Positions 55,197 to 64,000 of a stretch of DNA of 64,000 nucleotides are shown one piece after another. The notes under the pieces were generated by a model. It saw nothing but the letters and a program-made list of their open reading frames with translations. It searched no databases and was not told the DNA's origin. Numbering within the stretch: the first letter of the stretch is position 1; every line of letters starts with the position of its first letter. Made by a program: the position numbers and the translations under genes. The DNA is from Bradyrhizobium daqingense (lineage in GTDB: Bacteria; Pseudomonadota; Alphaproteobacteria; Rhizobiales; Xanthobacteraceae), in contig NZ_CP088014.1 in the NCBI RefSeq assembly GCF_021044685.1, forward strand, positions 1 through 64,000, written 5' to 3'.

Positions 55197-55221
55197 GGAA
55201 CTTCCCCGACGACGAAACGTT
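55197..55221 (+). promoter_or_regulatory. Sigma-EcfG promoter of the DUF883-like/holin-like unit
   Basis: GGAAC (55197-55201), 16 bases, CGTT (55218-55221): exact consensus, 37 bases before the ATG at 55259 and just after the AI-2E stop. Confidence 0.82.
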
Positions 55222-55258
55222 CTCCGGCTATCTCAGCCGCAACAGTTTGGAGCTCCCG

Positions 55259-55630
55259 ATGTCCACGCCCAATGCCGAAGCCGGGATGAAGGACTGGACC
55301 GACAAAGCCACCCGAGAACGTCTCGAAAAGGATGTAGCAGCCGTGAAAAGCGATATCGCCGCCCTCACTGACCAAATCACCGACGCGCTCAATACCTTCG
55401 CCAATTCCACCAGCAAGCAGGCTCGCCGCGGCTATCGCCAGGCGCGCGAGAACATGGACTCCGCGATGGACGACATGTCCGAGCGCGGCAGCGCGATGAT
55501 GGAAGCTGCGCACGACGCCTACGGTTCGATCGAGGAGACGCTGGAAGATGCAATCACGCAACGCCCGCTCGCGACGGTGGGGCTGGCGCTCGGGATCGGT
55601 TTCCTGATCGGCGTCGCCTGGCGCCGGTAA
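55259..55630 (+). CDS. DUF883/ElaB-like stress membrane protein
   Basis: A 123-residue protein, start MSTPNAEAGMKDWTDKATRE. A long amphipathic helix (LEKDVAAVKSDIAALTDQIT onward) leads into Ala/Arg-rich helices and a final TM helix with PLATVGLALGIGFLIGVAWRR, the classic C-terminal glycine-zipper anchor of ElaB/YqjD/DUF883 proteins. E. coli relatives associate with membranes and ribosomes under stress. It is downstream of an exact sigma-EcfG promoter and about 90 bases before the holin-like gene, probably one transcript. Confidence 0.87.
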   Translation: MSTPNAEAGMKDWTDKATRERLEKDVAAVKSDIAALTDQITDALNTFANSTSKQARRGYRQARENMDSAMDDMSERGSAMMEAAHDAYGSIEETLEDAITQRPLATVGLALGIGFLIGVAWRR

Positions 55631-55723
55631 GTTTCGGAACGAACATCGGGACGGCGGCGCGCTGCCGTGCCGCCGACGTCGGCGCGTGGTGTTTCGGCTT
55701 GTCGGGGAGTGAGGAGCAAGGCC

Positions 55724-56179
55724 ATGTTTCAACGCATCATTGACGGAATCAGTGCCTCCACCGGCACGACGGTGCGGCTGACCTCCCTGGCTGCCGGCGC
55801 GGCCTTTGCGCTCTTCATCGCCACATGCTTCCTGTGCGCGGCCGCGTTCATCTCGGTCCTCGAGAAGTATGGCCCGGTGCAGGCCTGCCTCGCGGGTGCC
55901 GGCGTTTTCTTTTTGCTCACCCTGGCCGCGGCCGTGAGCTATTGGGCGTATAAGTGGCAGCTGCGCAAGGAAGCCCACATCGCGGCCGAGCGTGCCGCGA
56001 AGTCGGCGGCGCAGAACATGCTCGCAGATCCCATGCTGCTCGCCACGGGCCTCCAGATCGTCCGCGCCATCGGTATCAAACGGCTGTTGCCGATCCTGGC
56101 GATCGGCGGCGTCGCGCTCGGAATCATGGCGAGCCGCGCGGGCGTTTCCGACGAGGCGCAGGCCGAGCCCGCTGAATGA
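55724..56179 (+). CDS. Holin-like (DUF1469-type) membrane protein
   Basis: A 151-residue protein from ATG 55724, with GAGGAG seven to twelve bases upstream. TM helices are at about 22-47 and 52-76, and a third hydrophobic stretch near 118-133 (LLPILAIGGVALGIMASR). The two close N-terminal helices resemble the phage-holin-3-6/DUF1469 family that often follows DUF883 genes in rhizobia. No prophage genes are near, so a lysis role is unlikely. Probably expressed from the sigma-EcfG promoter at 55197. Confidence 0.72.
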   Translation: MFQRIIDGISASTGTTVRLTSLAAGAAFALFIATCFLCAAAFISVLEKYGPVQACLAGAGVFFLLTLAAAVSYWAYKWQLRKEAHIAAERAAKSAAQNMLADPMLLATGLQIVRAIGIKRLLPILAIGGVALGIMASRAGVSDEAQAEPAE

Positions 56180-56365
56180 TGCTTCGGGCGGGTCAGAAAA
56201 TTTCGTTGTAGGTGCTCTGCGCGCATCTATCGGAATTCCGGACGCGAGACGCCGCGCATCTTACGCCACGCTCAGGAAGTCCCCCGCCATCACGCAAACG
56301 CTACTCGGATGGGCAGGCGGTTGCCGCTAAAAGCGTCGCCCCTGATTCCAAAAGTCTTTTTCGCG

Positions 56366-57508
56366 ATGAAACCGTCCGTCAAGGCGAACCTCGCCGCCTT
56401 CCAACCCGACGCCAGGCTGTATTTGACGCTCGGCATCGCCAATTGGTCGGTTTTCGTCGACCACATCCCGAACAACATCGTCAACCTGCTGACGTTGCGA
56501 AACTTCGGCTTCAGCGGCGCGGCCGATTTGTTCGTGTTCGTGGTGGGCTATGGTGTCGCCATCATTCACGGCCGGATGGCGCTGGAGCGCGGCTACGTCG
56601 TCGCGGCGACGCGCATCTTCCGCCGCGTCTGGCGGCTCTACGCCGCCTATGTCGTGCTGTTCGTGATCTATATCGACACAATCGCCTATGTCGCCCGGCA
56701 ATCGATGGCGCCGGAGATCATCCACGAATACAACATCTCGGGGATCCTCGAGCACCCGCTGCGCATCCTGATCCGCGGCCTGGTGCTCCAGGAGGAGCCG
56801 CTGAACCTCGACCTCCTGCAACTGATGATCCCATTGATGGCACTCTATCCGCTCGTGCTGTGGGGCCTGCTGCGGCGGCCGAACGTGACGCTTGCGGCAT
56901 CGGTCGCGCTGTATCTCGCCGCACGCTGGTTCGACTGGAATTTCCGGGTCTATCCGGACCAGGAATGGACCTTCAATCCGCTGTGCTGGCAGATGCTGAT
57001 GGTGCTGGGCGGCTGGTTCGCCGTGACGGGCGCGCCCGGCAAGGCGCTGCGCGGCATGCCCTGGCTGCGGATCGCCGCAGGGGCCTATATCGTCTTCGCG
57101 ATGGCGGTCACCCTGATGCGCCATTCGCCGGCATTGTCGACCTATTTGCCGAGCCTGCTCCTCGACGGCATCGCGCCAACCGACAAGGAAAGCCTCGCGC
57201 CTTATCGCGTGCTTCACTTCCTCGCGCTCGCTTTCCTCGCGACGCATCTCATTCCAGCCGATCATCCCGGCCTGCGATTGAGGCCGCTTCAGGCGGTCAT
57301 CCGATGCGGCGAGGAATGGCTCGCCGTGTTCTGCGTCGGCGTGTTCCTGTCCTTTGCCGGCCATCTCATCCTGATCACCGGGCCCAATCTGGTAGCGATG
57401 CAGATCGTGGTGAGCCTTGCCGGCTTCGCCGCGATGACCGCGGTCGCCTATTATATCTCCTGGTCGAAGTGGCAGGACCTGCCGGCTGCCCTGCGGCAGC
57501 AGACGTAG
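56366..57508 (+). CDS. OpgC family protein (periplasmic glucan succinyltransferase-like)
   Basis: About 380 residues from ATG 56366; an ATG at 56309 would add 19 residues. Ten or so TM helices are predicted. The OpgC signature is plain: IANWSVFVDHIPNNIVNLLT followed by RNFGFSGAADLFVFVVGYG. In Rhodobacter, OpgC adds succinyl groups to osmoregulated periplasmic glucans. The C-terminal half (YRVLHFLALAFLATHLIP, LAVFCVGVFLSFAGHLILI) matches the family. Apparently monocistronic. Confidence 0.92.
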   Translation: MKPSVKANLAAFQPDARLYLTLGIANWSVFVDHIPNNIVNLLTLRNFGFSGAADLFVFVVGYGVAIIHGRMALERGYVVAATRIFRRVWRLYAAYVVLFVIYIDTIAYVARQSMAPEIIHEYNISGILEHPLRILIRGLVLQEEPLNLDLLQLMIPLMALYPLVLWGLLRRPNVTLAASVALYLAARWFDWNFRVYPDQEWTFNPLCWQMLMVLGGWFAVTGAPGKALRGMPWLRIAAGAYIVFAMAVTLMRHSPALSTYLPSLLLDGIAPTDKESLAPYRVLHFLALAFLATHLIPADHPGLRLRPLQAVIRCGEEWLAVFCVGVFLSFAGHLILITGPNLVAMQIVVSLAGFAAMTAVAYYISWSKWQDLPAALRQQT

Positions 57509-57592
57509 CGAAAGTCCGATTCCCCTAGGCCTGCCGCCGTAGCTGGGCTATGCGAAGCGGGAGCGGAATGCGCGAGGAGACCAGGCCAGCTC

Positions 57593-58204
57593 ATGCCGAA
57601 AATCGAGGATGAAGGGGCTGGCAGCACGCCGCCCCGGCGCGGCCGGCCGCGATCGATCGAGACCACCAACGCCATCCTCGAAAGCGCCTATGCGCTGATG
57701 GCTGCCACCGGCCTTGCCGCCACCACCATCGACGCCGTCGCGCGCCACTCCGACGTCTCCAAGATGACGATCTACAAATGGTGGCCGTCGCGTGAGGCGC
57801 TTCTGATCGACGCCTTTCTCCATCACGCGGCGCAGATGCTGCCGCTGCCCCCGGAAAGCTCCGGTACGCCGGCCACGCGCGCACGCCGCCATGCCGCGGC
57901 CTATGCCGAGGCGCTGCAGGGCGAGTTCGGCAAGGTGCAGCTCGCCGTGATCTCCGAATGCATCTCGAAGACCGGCTCCGCGGAGCTGTTCTACGCCCGC
58001 TATCTGCAATTCCGCCGCGACGCGCTGGTGGGGATGATTGCCGCGGGCCAGAAAGACGGTAGCATCCTGGCCGAGGGGTTACCCCAGGATCTCTACGACG
58101 CGATCTATGGCGGGCTGTTCTACCGCTACGTCTTCGGCATCGCGCCGATCACGCCGGCCTATGCACGCAACCTGGTCGATCTGGTGTTGCGGCCGAAGGG
58201 CTAG
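57593..58204 (+). CDS. TetR/AcrR family transcriptional regulator
   Basis: A 203-residue repressor-like protein. The N-terminal HTH (about 22-70) includes ILESAYALMAATGLAATTID followed by AVARHSDVSKMTIYKWWPSR, with the TetR recognition helix. The C-terminal ligand/dimer domain fits TetR_C_11-type (LYDAIYGGLFYRYVFGIAPI). Its stop codon overlaps the stop of the convergent histidine kinase by four bases. No obvious target gene adjoins; opgC is the upstream neighbour. Confidence 0.93.
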   Translation: MPKIEDEGAGSTPPRRGRPRSIETTNAILESAYALMAATGLAATTIDAVARHSDVSKMTIYKWWPSREALLIDAFLHHAAQMLPLPPESSGTPATRARRHAAAYAEALQGEFGKVQLAVISECISKTGSAELFYARYLQFRRDALVGMIAAGQKDGSILAEGLPQDLYDAIYGGLFYRYVFGIAPITPAYARNLVDLVLRPKG

Positions 58205-59895
58205 CCTCGCACAGGCCGGACCGGCGCCGAGATCTTGTCCGTGCGGTCCCGCTCGCTCATATCGACCACCGTCTCCATCGGCGCGGTCAACTCGTAGACA
58301 TAGGAGACGTCGGTGAAGTAGCGCTTGGCGGTGCCCCCTAACGCCTCGGGCGCGACGCGGTCGAGCAGTATCAAGCCAAAATCGGAATCGGGACGGCGCG
58401 TCGCCTCGCTGGTGTTGAACTCCTCCCAGCGGAAATTGAAGATCTCGTCGGCGCCCTCGCCCGTCACCGTCCAGTTGGCGGTGATGTTCGGATGTTTGCC
58501 GACCAGCGACAGGCCTTCGTCGGAATGCGAGGCGAGCTCGAAGAACAGCAACGACAGGCTCTGCGCCGCGCGCGCGCTGACGGCAATGTCGGGACCGGTG
58601 ACGGCGATACGATCGGCATGCGGGATGGCGCGCGCCTCGAACAAGCCTTTCAGCTTGACACCCTGCCACTGGCTCTCGCTGAGCAGCGAGACCACGTTGG
58701 ACATGGCGTGGATGCGGCCGATCAGGAGCTCGCGCGCGACGTCGATGTCCGAGCCGTGACGTAGCGTGCGCGTCACGATCGACTGGATCACCGCCAGGAT
58801 GTTCTTGACCCGGTGGTTGAGCTCGTCGATGACGGCGGTCAGCCGGCGCTCGAAGCCGATCCGCACCTGGATTTCGCGACTGAGCCGCAGATTGTTGTAG
58901 GCGACATAGCCGAACAGGCCGCACACCATCGCGGTGATGGCGAAGCCGATCGCTGCAACGATGATGGCGGTCTGCTCGGCGCGCCGGGCCGAGTTGGCTT
59001 TCGCGTAATAGCTGAGCTGCCAATCGCGGCCGCCGAAGCTCACCGTGCGCGTCGCCGACGGCGCCTGTCCGTCTGCCACCGCTACGCGCGTGGAGACCAC
59101 GCCCAGGTCGTTGGCGACCAGCTCGCTGCCGTCCTTGCGCGGATCCCTGAGCGCGACCGAGAACAACGACATGTCGTCATTGGTCAGCATCAGCGTGGCA
59201 AGCTCGTAGGAAAACGTGACGAATCCGGCCGGCTCCGTCGCTCCTTCGGGAATGACCGGCGCGGCCACAATGACTCCGATCGGTCCGTCGCCGCGAAGCA
59301 GCGGGATCGGGTCCGAGGCGATCGACCGTTTCTCGACCCTCGCGCGCGTCAGCATGGCGCTGCGAACCGGATCCTGATCGTAGCTGCGGCCCGGCAGCGC
59401 CTTGGTCTCGTTGCTGCGCGGCTCGAGATCCATCAGCACGTCGATCGGCTGGGTGACGTCGACCGGATCGATCGGCTTGTCGTCAAAGGCGCGAATCTGA
59501 GGATTCGGAAAGCCGGCGCCGGCAATGGCAGCCTGCGCCGCCGCGAGTTCGTTCGGCTTCAGCCGGGCGATCCATCCAGCGACAACAAAGTCGGTCTTGA
59601 AAGCGTAAATGGCCGAGCGCAGCGGCTCCAGCATGTTCGGCTTGATCACGGACGGCGTGCGGAACAGGCCCGAGGCGACGCGCGCCAGCAGCTCTCGCTC
59701 GGTGAGACGGTCCTGAACCAGGCTTGCGTGCACGTCGATCGCACGCGCGAGCGCGATCCGATCGAGCGCCAGCTCCTGATCGTGGACGCGATAGGCCGCA
59801 AGCCCGGAGAGCAAGGCTCCGAGCAGAGCGATGAAGCCGATGATGAAACCCAGCCGGACCACGCGACTACTCAAGCGAAAGCAGAAGGTCGGCAA
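58201..59895 (-). CDS. CHASE-domain HWE/HisKA_2-type sensor histidine kinase with degenerate N-box
   Basis: A 564-residue membrane sensor. TM1 (about 13-33), a periplasmic CHASE domain (about 60-290, with VAGWIARLKPNELAAAQAA) and TM2 (about 310-330). The phosphoacceptor His lies in DELNHRVKNILAVIQSIV, as in HWE/HisKA_2 kinases. In the ATP domain the expected N-box (HELATNAxKYGAL) reads FELASHSDEGLSL, so the Mg2+-binding Asn is missing. The later DFGLILLDR segment resembles the G-box region. Catalysis is therefore doubtful. It may be a phosphatase, scaffold or partner of another kinase. Confidence 0.87.
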   Translation of the reverse strand: MPTFCFRLSSRVVRLGFIIGFIALLGALLSGLAAYRVHDQELALDRIALARAIDVHASLVQDRLTERELLARVASGLFRTPSVIKPNMLEPLRSAIYAFKTDFVVAGWIARLKPNELAAAQAAIAGAGFPNPQIRAFDDKPIDPVDVTQPIDVLMDLEPRSNETKALPGRSYDQDPVRSAMLTRARVEKRSIASDPIPLLRGDGPIGVIVAAPVIPEGATEPAGFVTFSYELATLMLTNDDMSLFSVALRDPRKDGSELVANDLGVVSTRVAVADGQAPSATRTVSFGGRDWQLSYYAKANSARRAEQTAIIVAAIGFAITAMVCGLFGYVAYNNLRLSREIQVRIGFERRLTAVIDELNHRVKNILAVIQSIVTRTLRHGSDIDVARELLIGRIHAMSNVVSLLSESQWQGVKLKGLFEARAIPHADRIAVTGPDIAVSARAAQSLSLLFFELASHSDEGLSLVGKHPNITANWTVTGEGADEIFNFRWEEFNTSEATRRPDSDFGLILLDRVAPEALGGTAKRYFTDVSYVYELTAPMETVVDMSERDRTDKISAPVRPVRG

Positions 59896-60154
59896 TAAAC
59901 ACAGAGCATATGAACGCCGCTCGAACGGGCATGTGCCGAAACAGGGTGGACCTTAATGGCGGAGATAATGGAGGAGGAGGCATCAGTACGCAACGTAGGT
60001 CGCCTGAAAAGCTTAATCCAGCCGGCCACGTCCAGCCGGCATTGATTGCGCCAGAGGCGCAGGAGGTAATTAATCGCCGTGTCCGAAATTTGTTCCGCAA
60101 TTGCGGCCCCAGGCCCGGCGTTATGGCGAAAAACGCCTGCGCTAAGTCGTCGCG
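59896..60154. other. Non-coding gap between the histidine kinase and ureG
   Basis: 259 bases with no plausible gene. A GGCAC-N16-CGTT sequence on the minus strand (59913-59937) is one mismatch from a sigma-EcfG promoter but only 17 bases from the kinase ATG. The rest contains modest AT-rich patches that may hold an ordinary promoter. Confidence 0.5.
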
Positions 60155-60778
<624 letters not shown>

Positions 60779-60796
60779 GTCGCTCGCTCTTTCCTA

Positions 60797-60923
60797 ACGT
60801 CGTCCCGGCCAAGGCCGGGACCCATAGCCACCGAATCCGATTGGGACGGCCGGCTGTGGCCACATCCTTCCACAACCACTCACATCTGTGGTTATGGATC
60901 CCGGCCTGCGCCGGGACGACGAT
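60797..60923. repeat. Extragenic inverted repeat, family D copy 2, inside the ure operon
   Basis: The outer arms ACGTCGTCCCGGCCAAGGCCGG / CCGGCCTGCGCCGGGACGACG and inner arms GACCCATAGCCAC / GTGGTTATGGATC flank a CATCCTTCC-containing loop. The hairpin lies between ureF and ureG and might modulate mRNA stability of the operon. Confidence 0.8.
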
Positions 60924-60936
60924 CGATGAAATCCGC

Positions 60937-61659
60937 TCACGACCGGAACAGCCGCGTGTATTGCGTCTCGTGCCGCAGGCTGGCGAGATCGGCGCGAAAC
61001 GTCGCGCTGCCGAGATCATCCAATGCCGCATTCAGCGCACGATTTGCGGTCGCGGCGACGGCGGCTTCCAGCTTCACCAGCACGCGCTGGCTGTCGGTCT
61101 GGCCGAGCGGAATGAGCCGGCCGGCCGCGGAGATCCAGTTCGAGACCAGTGCATGCAGGAATGCGTGCAGCGTCGGCGCCAGCGGCACACCATGCTGTGC
61201 TGCGACCACGCCGACCGCGATTGGATAGACCAATGGCGTGCGGCATGCCGCAATCATGACATCCAGCCCGTCAGCATCCCAGGCCGCGCGAGCGATATCG
61301 ACGAAGGCGCGGCCCTGTGAGGTGGTTTCCAGCTGTCGTTCGCGCGACGGCACGAACGCGGCCGCGAGCTCGGCGATCTCGTTCAAGGTGGCCGTCTCGT
61401 CCGCTTCGGCGGCGCGATAGGCATGGACCAGGAACGTCGCATCGCAGAAGCCGGAGCCGTCGCCGAGCATGGCGTCGAGCCAGTCGGCCAGCGTCGCAAT
61501 ATCGGTGATGTCGCCGGCCTCGACCGCCCATTCGATGCCGCTGGAGTATGAGAATCCGCCGACCGGGAAGGCCGGCGACAGCCAGGTCATCAACCGGTAC
61601 AGCGCCGCCGCCTCGTGCTCGGCGAGGTCACCGGCACGGACCGGCTCATTTGTGGTCAT
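60937..61659 (-). CDS. ureF: Urease accessory protein UreF
   Basis: 240 residues from ATG 61659 ([16 protein letters not shown]). The long open frame upstream of this ATG is the complement of the ureE His-rich tail and not real. The family features are [21 protein letters not shown] near the N-terminus, [14 protein letters not shown] and [20 protein letters not shown]. UreF links UreG to the UreD/UreH-urease complex. The start overlaps the end of ureE by 14 bases, so translation is coupled. Confidence 0.95.
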   Translation of the reverse strand: MTTNEPVRAGDLAEHEAAALYRLMTWLSPAFPVGGFSYSSGIEWAVEAGDITDIATLADWLDAMLGDGSGFCDATFLVHAYRAAEADETATLNEIAELAAAFVPSRERQLETTSQGRAFVDIARAAWDADGLDVMIAACRTPLVYPIAVGVVAAQHGVPLAPTLHAFLHALVSNWISAAGRLIPLGQTDSQRVLVKLEAAVAATANRALNAALDDLGSATFRADLASLRHETQYTRLFRS

Positions 61660-62251
61660 GAGCATGCATGTGGCCGTGGTGATGGTCGGGGTGATCGCAA
61701 TGCTCGTCGTGGTGATGGTGGTGGTCGTGACCATGGTCATGCGCGGCATGGCCATGATGATCATGATGACCTTCATGACTGTGATCGTGATGCGCATGGT
61801 CGTGTCCATGCGCGTGGCCGGCATCGGCATAGGCGCCGCCCTCGGGATCGAACGGCGCTTCGATCTCGATCACGCGTGCGCCGAGCCCCTTCACCATCGC
61901 CTCGATGACGTGGTCGCGGCGGATGCGCAAGGCCTTGGCCATGATCTGCGTCGGCAAATGGCGGTTGCCGAGATGCCAGCCGACGCGAATGAGGTGGTGC
62001 GGATCGCGGCCGCGGATCTCCAGCAGCGGCTCGGGCGCAGCGACCACCTCGACCAGCCGGCCGTCCTCCAGCACCAGCGCATCGCCGCCGCGCAGCGCGA
62101 CGGCGTTCTCCAGGTCGAGCAGGAATTCGAGCCCCCGCGTGCCCGTCATCGCCATGCGGCGGCGGTGCCGATCGTCGAAATCGAGCACGACCGTATCCGC
62201 CGGCGCTTCCGTGAAGCGGTGCTGCCCCTTGACCTGCGTCGCCCGGATCAT
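61646..62251 (-). CDS. ureE: Urease nickel metallochaperone UreE with long His-rich tail
   Basis: A 201-residue protein. The N-terminal peptide-binding domain ([20 protein letters not shown]) and the C-terminal metal domain ([19 protein letters not shown], conserved His) are complete. The last 55 residues are mostly His with Asp, Gly and Ala (for example [15 protein letters not shown]), a nickel-storage tail. The tail makes the opposite strand look like an open frame rich in Met and Val. It precedes ureF with overlap. Confidence 0.95.
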   Translation of the reverse strand: MIRATQVKGQHRFTEAPADTVVLDFDDRHRRRMAMTGTRGLEFLLDLENAVALRGGDALVLEDGRLVEVVAAPEPLLEIRGRDPHHLIRVGWHLGNRHLPTQIMAKALRIRRDHVIEAMVKGLGARVIEIEAPFDPEGGAYADAGHAHGHDHAHHDHSHEGHHDHHGHAAHDHGHDHHHHHDEHCDHPDHHHGHMHAHDHK

Positions 62252-62263
62252 GCGTTTACCCCG

Positions 62264-62563
62264 TTACCGAGTCTCGACCTTCTCGGGCGTGATCACCTCG
62301 ATTTTCGGCGGCGCCGTGAAGCACTTCACCGCGACACGGCCGAACGTCTTCATGTGCTCCATGGCACGATGCCGCACCAGCGCCTCGGCATTTTCCCACT
62401 GCTCGACGAACACCATCTTGCTGGGATCGGTGACACTCTCATGCATGTCATAGGCGATATTGCCGGGCCCTTTCCGCGTCTCCTTGATGCAGGCGGTAGC
62501 CGCTGCAATGAATTCGGCGCGCGTTTCGGGCTTGATGGTCAAGGTGGCAACGACGTAGATCAC
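62264..62563 (-). CDS. ABM-domain putative quinol monooxygenase within the ure operon
   Basis: A 99-residue ferredoxin-like fold protein of the antibiotic-biosynthesis-monooxygenase (YgiN/ABM) family. The GTG start at 62563 has GGGAGGA eight bases upstream. VVATLTIKPETRAEFIAAAT, YDMHESVTDPSKMVFVEQWE and a final strand KIEVITPEKVE are typical. It lies between ureC and ureE, 12 bases before ureE, so it is co-transcribed with urease genes. No urease role is known for this family. Confidence 0.9.
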   Translation of the reverse strand: MIYVVATLTIKPETRAEFIAAATACIKETRKGPGNIAYDMHESVTDPSKMVFVEQWENAEALVRHRAMEHMKTFGRVAVKCFTAPPKIEVITPEKVETR

Positions 62564-62659
62564 GAGAAATCCTCCCGGCTTTTTCTTCTCAGGTTACGAT
62601 ACCGGGCGGGACATTAGACCAGGCGGGATCGAACGCAAAACGCGAAAAGACGCCCCCAA

Positions 62660-62676
62660 CATGTCCCTGAGACATG
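62660..62676. terminator. Possible weak hairpin after ureC
   Basis: CATGTC-CCTGA-GACATG forms a six-base stem about 15 bases after the ureC stop on the minus strand, followed by GC-rich then T-containing sequence (GCGTCTTTTCGCG). It may attenuate or process the operon mRNA rather than end it. Confidence 0.35.
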
Positions 62677-62691
62677 CGTCGAGGCGCTATT

Positions 62692-64000
62692 TCAGTACAT
62701 GAAATATCGCTGCGCCATCGGCAGCACCTCGGCGGGCGCGCAGGTAAGCAACTCGCCGTCGGCGCGGACCTCATAGGTTTCCGGATCGACCTCGATATTG
62801 GGCGTGGCGTCGTTGTGGATCATGCTCTTCTTGGAGATCTTGCCGCGGGTGTTCTGGACCGCATAGAGCTTCTTCTCGATGCCGAGCTTCCGCGCGAGGC
62901 CGCCGGTGATCGCGGCCTTCGAGGTGAACACCACGGAAGATGCCGTCCGCGCCTTGCCGAAGGCGCCGAACATCGGCTGGTAGTGCACCGGCTGCGGCGT
63001 CGGGATCGAGGCGTTGGGATCGCCCATCGGCGCGGCGACGATGCTGCCGCCCTTGACGATGCAGTCCGGCTTGACGCCGAAGAAGGCCGGCGACCACAGC
63101 ACGAGATCGGCGAGCTTGCCCTTCTCGACCGAGCCGATCAGCTTCGAGACGCCATGGGCGATCGCGGGATTGATGGTGTATTTGGCGATGTAGCGCTTGA
63201 CGCGGAAATTATCGTTGTCCTTGCCCTTGTCCTGCGGCAGAGACCCGCGCTGCTTCTTCATCTTGTCGGCCGTCTGCCAGGTCCGGATGATGACCTCGCC
63301 GAGACGGCCCATCGCCTGGGAGTCCGAGGACATCATCGAGAGCGCGCCCAGATCGTGCAGGATGTCCTCGGCGGCGATGGTCTCCTTGCGGATGCGGCTT
63401 TCCGCAAAGGCCAGATCTTCCGCGATCGAGGGATCGAGGTGGTGGCACACCATCAGCATGTCGAGATGCTCGTCGATGGTGTTGCGCGTGAAGGGGCGCG
63501 TCGGGTTGGTCGAGGACGGCAGCACGTTCTTCAGCCCGGCGACCTTGATGATGTCGGGGGCGTGACCGCCGCCGGCGCCTTCGGTGTGGAAGGCGTGGAT
63601 GGTGCGGCCTTTGAACGCCTTGATCGTGTCCTCGACGAAGCCCGACTCGTTCAGCGTGTCGGTGTGGATCATCACCTGGATGTCGTGATCGTCGGCGACC
63701 GACAGGCAATTGTCGATCGCGGCCGGCGTCGTGCCCCAATCCTCGTGCAGCTTCAGCGCACAGGCGCCGCCCTTGATCATCTCGACCAGCGCGGCGGGCC
63801 GCGAGGCGTTGCCCTTGCCGGAAATGCCGAGATTGACCGGGAAAGCGTCGAACGACTGGATCATCCGACCCATGTGCCAGGGGCCTGGCGTGCAGGTGGT
63901 GGCGAACGTGCCGTGCGACGGGCCGGTGCCACCGCCCAGCATCGAGGTGACGCCTGACATCAGCGCGTGCTCGATCTGCTGCGGGCAGATGAAATGGATG
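62692..64000 (-). CDS. ureC: Urease alpha subunit, C-terminal part (5' end outside window)
   Basis: 436 residues are visible; the frame is open to the window edge ([20 protein letters not shown]). It catalyses urea hydrolysis at a di-nickel centre. Active-site features: [12 protein letters not shown] with the Lys that is carbamylated, [25 protein letters not shown], the flap His in [10 protein letters not shown], and SSDSQAMGR with the nickel-ligand Asp. The C-terminus [16 protein letters not shown] is standard (ending -F). First visible gene of the ureC-ABM-ureE-ureF-ureG series; ureA/ureB would lie beyond the edge. Confidence 0.97.
   Translation of the reverse strand, partial: IHFICPQQIEHALMSGVTSMLGGGTGPSHGTFATTCTPGPWHMGRMIQSFDAFPVNLGISGKGNASRPAALVEMIKGGACALKLHEDWGTTPAAIDNCLSVADDHDIQVMIHTDTLNESGFVEDTIKAFKGRTIHAFHTEGAGGGHAPDIIKVAGLKNVLPSSTNPTRPFTRNTIDEHLDMLMVCHHLDPSIAEDLAFAESRIRKETIAAEDILHDLGALSMMSSDSQAMGRLGEVIIRTWQTADKMKKQRGSLPQDKGKDNDNFRVKRYIAKYTINPAIAHGVSKLIGSVEKGKLADLVLWSPAFFGVKPDCIVKGGSIVAAPMGDPNASIPTPQPVHYQPMFGAFGKARTASSVVFTSKAAITGGLARKLGIEKKLYAVQNTRGKISKKSMIHNDATPNIEVDPETYEVRADGELLTCAPAEVLPMAQRYFMY

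Noticed and set aside
55724..56179. Phage remnant inferred from a holin-like protein
   Set aside because: No endolysin, integrase or structural genes are nearby, and the gene pairs with a DUF883-like stress protein behind an EcfG promoter.
59913..59937. GGCAC-N16-CGTT as a sigma-EcfG promoter for the histidine kinase
   Set aside because: There is one mismatch in the -35 element and it is only 17 bases from the ATG, unlike the 30-50 base spacing of the four exact cases.
61660..61830. N-terminal extension of ureF rich in Met, Thr and Ile
   Set aside because: This stretch is the ureE His-rich tail read in another frame on the same strand. UreF similarity starts only after ATG 61659.
61646..61830. 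Low-complexity CAT/ATG-rich DNA as a microsatellite or CRISPR-like repeat
   Set aside because: It encodes the irregular His/Asp/Gly tail of UreE; there are no regular units or spacers.

Overview
The window is high-GC alphaproteobacterial chromosome. It is most likely Bradyrhizobium or a very close relative. This is inferred from RcdA (DUF1465), plant-type CysH, fused CysNC, OpgC, small stress proteins behind sigma-EcfG-type promoters, and dense extragenic inverted repeats of the type typical of that genus. No database search was possible.

Layout, left to right. 1-9.2 kb: the tail of an inositol-monophosphatase-family gene, an RND efflux pump (permease plus lipoprotein adaptor), a cyclopropane-fatty-acid-synthase-like methyltransferase, a MotA/TolQ-like plus OmpA/MotB-like pair, and a GNAT acetyltransferase. 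9.2-19.1 kb: an ABCB exporter, ribosomal protein L31 with its terminator, rcdA, a candidate small RNA, DUF1192, a quinone oxidoreductase, and two c-di-GMP proteins (one apparently a phosphodiesterase, one a cyclase). 19.3-30.2 kb: galU, a lytic transglycosylase, a DUF459 SGNH-like protein lacking its usual catalytic Ser and His, a CsbD-like stress protein, two SDR enzymes, a TauD/TfdA dioxygenase, YqgE/AlgH, a DsbD-N-like protein and a polysaccharide flippase. 30.2-32.5 kb: the only clearly mobile stretch, a decayed ParD/ParE-like toxin-antitoxin pair (nonsense codon in the antitoxin, frameshift in the toxin) whose 3' end was hit by an intact IS5-like element.

32.5-46.8 kb: bdhA coupled to a patatin gene, a CAP-domain lipoprotein, then a complete sulfate-assimilation region. 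The minus-strand series is cysG, DUF2849, cysI, DUF934, cysH, sbp, cysT, cysW, cysA. Divergent from it is cysD-cysNC, across an AT-rich promoter gap. Together these import sulfate, activate it to APS (and PAPS), reduce APS to sulfite and sulfite to sulfide, and make siroheme for the reductase.

47.1-59.9 kb: malate synthase G, then a neighbourhood rich in envelope and stress genes: CsbD, a 51-residue membrane protein, a chemoreceptor, DUF2865, an L,D-transpeptidase, an AI-2E-family protein, DUF883-like and holin-like membrane proteins, OpgC, TetR, and a CHASE/HWE histidine kinase with a degenerate ATP-binding motif. Four exact GGAAC-N16/17-CGTT promoters sit 30-50 bases upstream of genes here, with a fifth near-match at 24.2 kb. 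This local sigma-EcfG regulon is the most coherent regulatory signal in the window. 60.2-64.0 kb: urease genes ureC (partial), an ABM-domain monooxygenase, ureE, ureF and ureG.

At least six families of extragenic palindromic or composite repeats occupy the gaps. I saw no tRNA, rRNA, CRISPR array or recognisable defence island, and no strong case for a wholly new multi-gene system.
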